Shown: piece after piece, positions 15,044 through 17,532 of the stretch | How positions within the stretch are numbered: position 1 is the first letter of the stretch | Layout of the letters: each line of letters begins with the position of its first letter | NCBI GenBank assembly: GCA_020425885.1 | Contig: JAGQRA010000972.1 | Location: 1 to 17,532, forward strand | Reading direction: 5' to 3' | Length of the DNA stretch: 17,532 bases | DNA from: Planctomycetota bacterium | Lineage (GTDB): Bacteria; Planctomycetota; UBA1135; UBA2386 | The notes under the pieces: model-generated | What the model saw: the letters and a program-made list of their open reading frames with translations, nothing else | Told to the model about the DNA's origin: nothing | The model's database searches: none | Program-made: the position numbers and the translations under genes

Positions 15044-15163
15044 CTGTGGCAGGTTGATCGAGAACGACGTCCCACGGCCCCGCTCCGACACCGCGTCGAT
15101 GCCGCCCTCGAGCGGTCGAACGCACCCGAACACCTTCGCCCGGTCGCAGACCCGAGGGCCGTC
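15044..15163 (-). pseudogene. Relic of a histidine-kinase ATPase domain
   Basis: Immediately after the hybrid kinase stop, one minus-strand frame reads VFGCVRPLEGGIDAVSERGR followed by GTSFSINLPQ. This matches the end of a HATPase domain, as in the intact neighbour ([28 protein letters not shown]), with a better conserved GRGTSF box than the neighbour. Just before it the DNA GGCCCTCGGGTCTGCGACC (15160 to 15142 on the minus strand) reads as a G-LGLAT box only if two single-base insertions and one deletion are allowed, so the frame is broken. No ATG, H box or N box remains. Downstream of LPQ the frame stays open into the secreted-protein gene, and its GAVAVFAG ... ERLPTPGRVMI faintly recalls the start of a receiver domain. 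It is best read as the leftover of a second hybrid kinase. Confidence 0.6.
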
Positions 15164-15174
15164 GACCGAGGCAG

Positions 15175-16695
15175 CTACCCACCGTCCAGCGCTTGCCGAA
15201 TCTTGGCAGCGAGTTCGGCCATCGTGGACGGCTTGCTCAGGAACAGCGTGTTGGCGTCCAGCTCCACGTCTTCTCCGATCTCGTTGTTGGCGTAGCCAGA
15301 CAGGAACAGGGTCTTGAGATCCGGCTGCAACTCCCGGAGGCGCGCCGCCAGCGTCGGCCCACTCATGCCGGGCATGATCACATCGGAGATCAGCAGGTCG
15401 GGGCGAAGCCGCTGGTTCTCGAACGCGGCCAGCGCGCTGGCACCGTCGGCGGCGGCGATGACGCGGTAGCCGAGCCGTTCCACCATGCTCGTGAGCAGCC
15501 CGCGGACAGCATCGTTGTCCTCGGCCAGCAACACCAGCTCGCCGGCGCCGGTGGGCGGATGGGCCACGGCGATGCCGCGAGGAGTCGGTTCCGCATCGAC
15601 CTGAGGCAGGTAGATCCGGAAGCTCGTGCAGACTCCTGGCTCACTGTCGACCAGGATGGTGCCGCCGGACTGTCGGACGATGCCGTAGACCGTTGCCAGT
15701 CCCAGGCCGGTGCCCTTGCCCAGCGGCTTGGTGGTGAAGAAGGGCTCGAACACCCGCTGGCGCGTCGCCTCGTCCATCCCGCAGCCGGTGTCCGCGACCT
15801 CCAACATGACGTGTGGTCCGGCGACCATGCCCGGGTTGCCGAGCGTGCCCACTTCGTCGAGGACGACGCTGCTGGTGGCGATGCTCAGCTTGCCGCCATC
15901 GGGCATGGCGTCGCGGGCGTTGACCGCGAGGTTCATGATCACCTGTTCGATCTGGCCGGGGTCGGCCTCGACCAGCCCGACGTCTGCCGCGAGCGAGGTC
16001 GTGAACTCGATGTCTTCGCCGATCAACCGGGTCAACATGCTCTCGAGCTCCGACACGACGAAGTTCAGGTCGATGATCTGGGGCTGCAGGACCTGCCTGC
16101 GGCTGAAGGCGAGGAGCTGACGGGTGAGCGTGGCGGCGCGCATGGTCGCCTCCTTGATCTTGGCCACGGTGTCGGCCAGCGGGTCGGCTCGGTCGAGCCG
16201 GCCCTCCAACAACTCGCAGTACCCCAACTGCACCGAGAGGATGTTGTTGAAGTCGTGTGCCACGCCACCGGCGAGCTGACCGATGGCCTCCAGCCGCTGC
16301 GCCGTTTCGGCCCGCTTCCGGTCAGTGATCTCCAAGGAGAGGATGAAGACCCCCTCGGGCACCGGCTCGAAACGGAGCTCGAACCACTGCTGGCTGCCGT
16401 CGGGGAAGGTGAACTCGTTCTCGAGCCGGCGCGAGTGCCGGTCGTCCATGCACTCCCGGAGCAGCGCGAACATCGGCGTCTGGTCGATGCCCGGATAGGC
16501 CTCCATCATGGTCCGGCCGAGGAGCTGCTCCTTGGGCCTTCGCCCCTGCCTGGCGACGGCATCGTTGACGTACAGGTACCGCCAGTCGCGGCCTATGACC
16601 TGACACCCCTCGAGCAGGCTGTCGAGGATGTTGTTGGGGAGGGCGCCGCGGTCTGTGCTGTTCCCGTCGGCTGCCGGTGATCTATCGGTTGGCAT
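15175..16695 (-). CDS. Hybrid sensor histidine kinase: PAS, kinase core, C-terminal receiver
   Basis: The 506-residue cytoplasmic protein has no membrane segment. Residues about 22-125 are a PAS domain ([16 protein letters not shown] ... ITDRKRAE). The kinase core follows: His 147 in [12 protein letters not shown] box with Asn 259 in [16 protein letters not shown] with Asp 302, FEPFFTTK near 316-323 and [11 protein letters not shown] near 328-338. The receiver (about 385-505) has Asp 438 in LISDVIMPG and Lys 488 in FLSKPS. The AHDFNNIL box places it in the NtrB/HWE-distant group often joined to a receiver. In the last ATPase box the usual Gly of GxGTxF is Cys 356 (GVCTSF). The ATG at 16695 has CGAGG five bases upstream; a TTG at 16746 would add 17 polar residues. 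It is on the same strand as the sigma gene, 133 bp downstream of it. Its output partner is not visible. Confidence 0.9.
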   Translation of the reverse strand: MPTDRSPAADGNSTDRGALPNNILDSLLEGCQVIGRDWRYLYVNDAVARQGRRPKEQLLGRTMMEAYPGIDQTPMFALLRECMDDRHSRRLENEFTFPDGSQQWFELRFEPVPEGVFILSLEITDRKRAETAQRLEAIGQLAGGVAHDFNNILSVQLGYCELLEGRLDRADPLADTVAKIKEATMRAATLTRQLLAFSRRQVLQPQIIDLNFVVSELESMLTRLIGEDIEFTTSLAADVGLVEADPGQIEQVIMNLAVNARDAMPDGGKLSIATSSVVLDEVGTLGNPGMVAGPHVMLEVADTGCGMDEATRQRVFEPFFTTKPLGKGTGLGLATVYGIVRQSGGTILVDSEPGVCTSFRIYLPQVDAEPTPRGIAVAHPPTGAGELVLLAEDNDAVRGLLTSMVERLGYRVIAAADGASALAAFENQRLRPDLLISDVIMPGMSGPTLAARLRELQPDLKTLFLSGYANNEIGEDVELDANTLFLSKPSTMAELAAKIRQALDGG

Positions 16696-16795
16696 CTGTG
16701 CCTCGAGAGAATCCGTTGGAGCGCCCGCACCTGGGTCGCAGGACAAGCGCTGTTGAGCCTGTTCCTCGATGATTCGTCCGAGCTTCGCACCCCCA

Positions 16796-16823
16796 GGAAT
16801 ACGTTCCCGGTTGCCGAGGTCAA
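16796..16823 (-). promoter_or_regulatory. Possible promoter of the hybrid kinase gene
   Basis: On the minus strand TTGACC (16823-16818) and TATTCC (16801-16796) are 16 bases apart and resemble a housekeeping -35/-10 pair. They lie just after the sigma gene stop at 16829 and about 100 bases before the kinase start, so the kinase could be transcribed separately from the sigma gene. The support is motif and position only. Confidence 0.35.
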
Positions 16824-16828
16824 GGAAG

Positions 16829-17437
16829 TCACGGCAGCCGCACGCCGCGCCGGCCGAGTTCCTGCGTCAGCCGCAACATGGCCCGCGCCAGCAGCTGGCG
16901 GGCCGCGTCCTCGGAGCGACCGAGGACCTCGGCGATTACCCGGTGCGGCAGCCGGACGATCCGCGCCATGGTGATGACCTCGCGATGTTCCTCGCTGAGC
17001 GCATCGAGCGCGGCCTCGAGGGCCGCCGCGGTCTCGCGACCGATCGCGTTCATGCTCGGAGTCACGAAGCTCGCGGCCAGCCCGGTGCCGGTGTCGACGG
17101 GCCGCTCGCGGCCGATGTCCCGCTTGTCGAAGCCGTGAAAGCGGATCTTGTCCCGCAGCTTGTTGAGCGCCGCCGTGAACAGCCAGGCGCGGAAGCGGTC
17201 CTCGCCGCGGAAGTCGAAGCGGCCGTCGCGGGCGAGCAGCTCGCGACAGACCGACTGCACGACGTCCATGCTGGACTCGCGCACCCGCAACCGCTGGGGC
17301 AGGCGGACGCTGACGTAGGCGTGGAGCTGCGGCAGGTAGCGCTCGATGAGCTCGTGCAGCGCGACCGTGTCGCCGCGCTGGGCCTGCTCGTACAGCTGCG
17401 CGCTGGTCCGATCGGTGATGGGGTCCTGGTCTTGCAT
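16829..17437 (-). CDS. ECF-type RNA polymerase sigma factor
   Basis: The 202-residue protein has sigma region 2 at about 26-100 (LPQLHAYVSVRLP, SSMDVVQSVCRELLAR, FRAWLFTAALNKLRDKIRFHG) and region 4 at about 135-195 (LDALSEEHREVITMARIVRLPHRVIAEVLG, then AARQLLARAMLRLTQEL). The MDVVQSVCRE signature and the FVTPSMNA linker are shared with the sigma factor at 9653-10246, so the two are paralogs of the same planctomycete-type group. The ATG at 17437 is 12 bases after the stop of the upstream gene on the same strand and lacks a ribosome-binding site, which suggests coupling to that gene. In related genomes such sigma factors often pair with Ser/Thr kinases, which fits the upstream fragment. Confidence 0.88.
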   Translation of the reverse strand: MQDQDPITDRTSAQLYEQAQRGDTVALHELIERYLPQLHAYVSVRLPQRLRVRESSMDVVQSVCRELLARDGRFDFRGEDRFRAWLFTAALNKLRDKIRFHGFDKRDIGRERPVDTGTGLAASFVTPSMNAIGRETAAALEAALDALSEEHREVITMARIVRLPHRVIAEVLGRSEDAARQLLARAMLRLTQELGRRGVRLP

Positions 17438-17449
17438 GCTGTTGGCCGG

Positions 17450-17532
17450 CTAGCGATCGACCCGCTGTCGCAGCTCCTTGAAACGGGGAAGATCGTGCAG
17501 CGCCGCGAACCGCTGATCGGCCGCGAGCGCGC
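17450..17532 (-). CDS. C-terminal end of a gene upstream of the sigma factor, probably a TPR or kinase-TPR protein (partial)
   Basis: The frame runs from the window edge to a TAG (17452-17450) and gives 26 residues, including ALAADQRFAALHDLPRFKEL. The pattern RFxALxDxPRFxxL is what I expect at the end of TPR arrays that follow planctomycete Ser/Thr protein kinases. It ends 12 bp before the sigma ATG, so the two are probably one operon. The fragment is too short for a firm family call. Confidence 0.45.
   Translation of the reverse strand, partial: ALAADQRFAALHDLPRFKELRQRVDR

Noticed and set aside
15044..15133. Longer start (GTG at 15133) for the secreted protein, giving 844 residues
   Set aside because: It would place 80 residues, including a kinase ATPase motif, ahead of a clear signal peptide beginning at 14893.
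12851..15295. An 814-codon open frame on the plus strand opposite the secreted-protein gene
   Set aside because: It is antisense to a protein with a signal peptide and a recognisable C-terminal module. Its translation is Arg/Asp/Val-rich without motifs, which is typical of a high-GC shadow frame.
15193..16680. A 495-codon plus-strand frame opposite the hybrid kinase
   Set aside because: The minus strand carries all kinase and receiver motifs; the plus-strand product has no recognisable domain.

Overview
The window reads as chromosomal DNA of a high-GC (roughly 70% by eye) environmental bacterium, most likely a member of the Planctomycetota. Three observations support this. Two large secreted proteins end in the same Cys-containing C-terminal module (FGTGC ... 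GxxGC ... W.LPLP) that I associate with planctomycete secreted proteins. There are two ECF-type sigma factors of the S-x-VDxVQSVCRE type. The phosphodiesterase carries a helical C-terminal region that resembles planctomycete-specific proteins. There are no rRNA or tRNA genes, CRISPR arrays, insertion sequences or phage genes. Assignments rest on reading motifs, not on searches.

Layout, left to right. 1-276: end of a probable outer-membrane beta-barrel gene (+), followed by a short intergenic repeat and hairpin. 352-1962 (-): secreted PQQ-type sugar (sorbosone/glucose) dehydrogenase. 2068-2856 (-): secreted double-PepSY protein with a very acidic, then basic tail. It is divergent from 3139-5306 (+), an OmpR-type response regulator and its membrane sensor kinase, which overlap by 4 bp. 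Together these look like a PepSY/two-component sensory module. 5439-7727 (+): PhoD-like metallophosphoesterase fused to a helical domain, preceded by a strong hairpin and a perfect 14-bp palindrome. 7779-9208 (+): two overlapping genes for paralogous multi-pass membrane proteins. 9339-9569 (+): a 76-residue tail-anchored protein with a good ribosome-binding site. 9653-12568 (+): ECF sigma factor, a class I methyltransferase of the type annotated as 3-hydroxypalmitate methyl ester (PhcB-like) biosynthesis, and a KAS III (FabH-like) condensing enzyme with an intact Cys-His-Asn triad. 12599-14893 (-): secreted protein with the shared C-terminal module. 15044-15163 (-): a decayed histidine-kinase ATPase remnant. 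15175-16695 (-): PAS-kinase-receiver hybrid protein. 16829-17437 (-): a second ECF sigma factor. 17450-17532 (-): last 26 codons of a further gene, probably a TPR or kinase-TPR protein.

The most interesting unit is the sigma / methyltransferase / KAS III cluster. A condensing enzyme that could set the acyl chain and a PhcB-type methyltransferase that could esterify it sit as neighbours, which suggests synthesis of a fatty-acyl methyl ester or related lipid signal, possibly under the adjacent sigma factor. This is inference from family and neighbourhood; no receptor gene is visible. Signal transduction dominates the rest: three histidine-kinase sequences (one a relic), one OmpR regulator and two ECF sigma factors in 17.5 kb.
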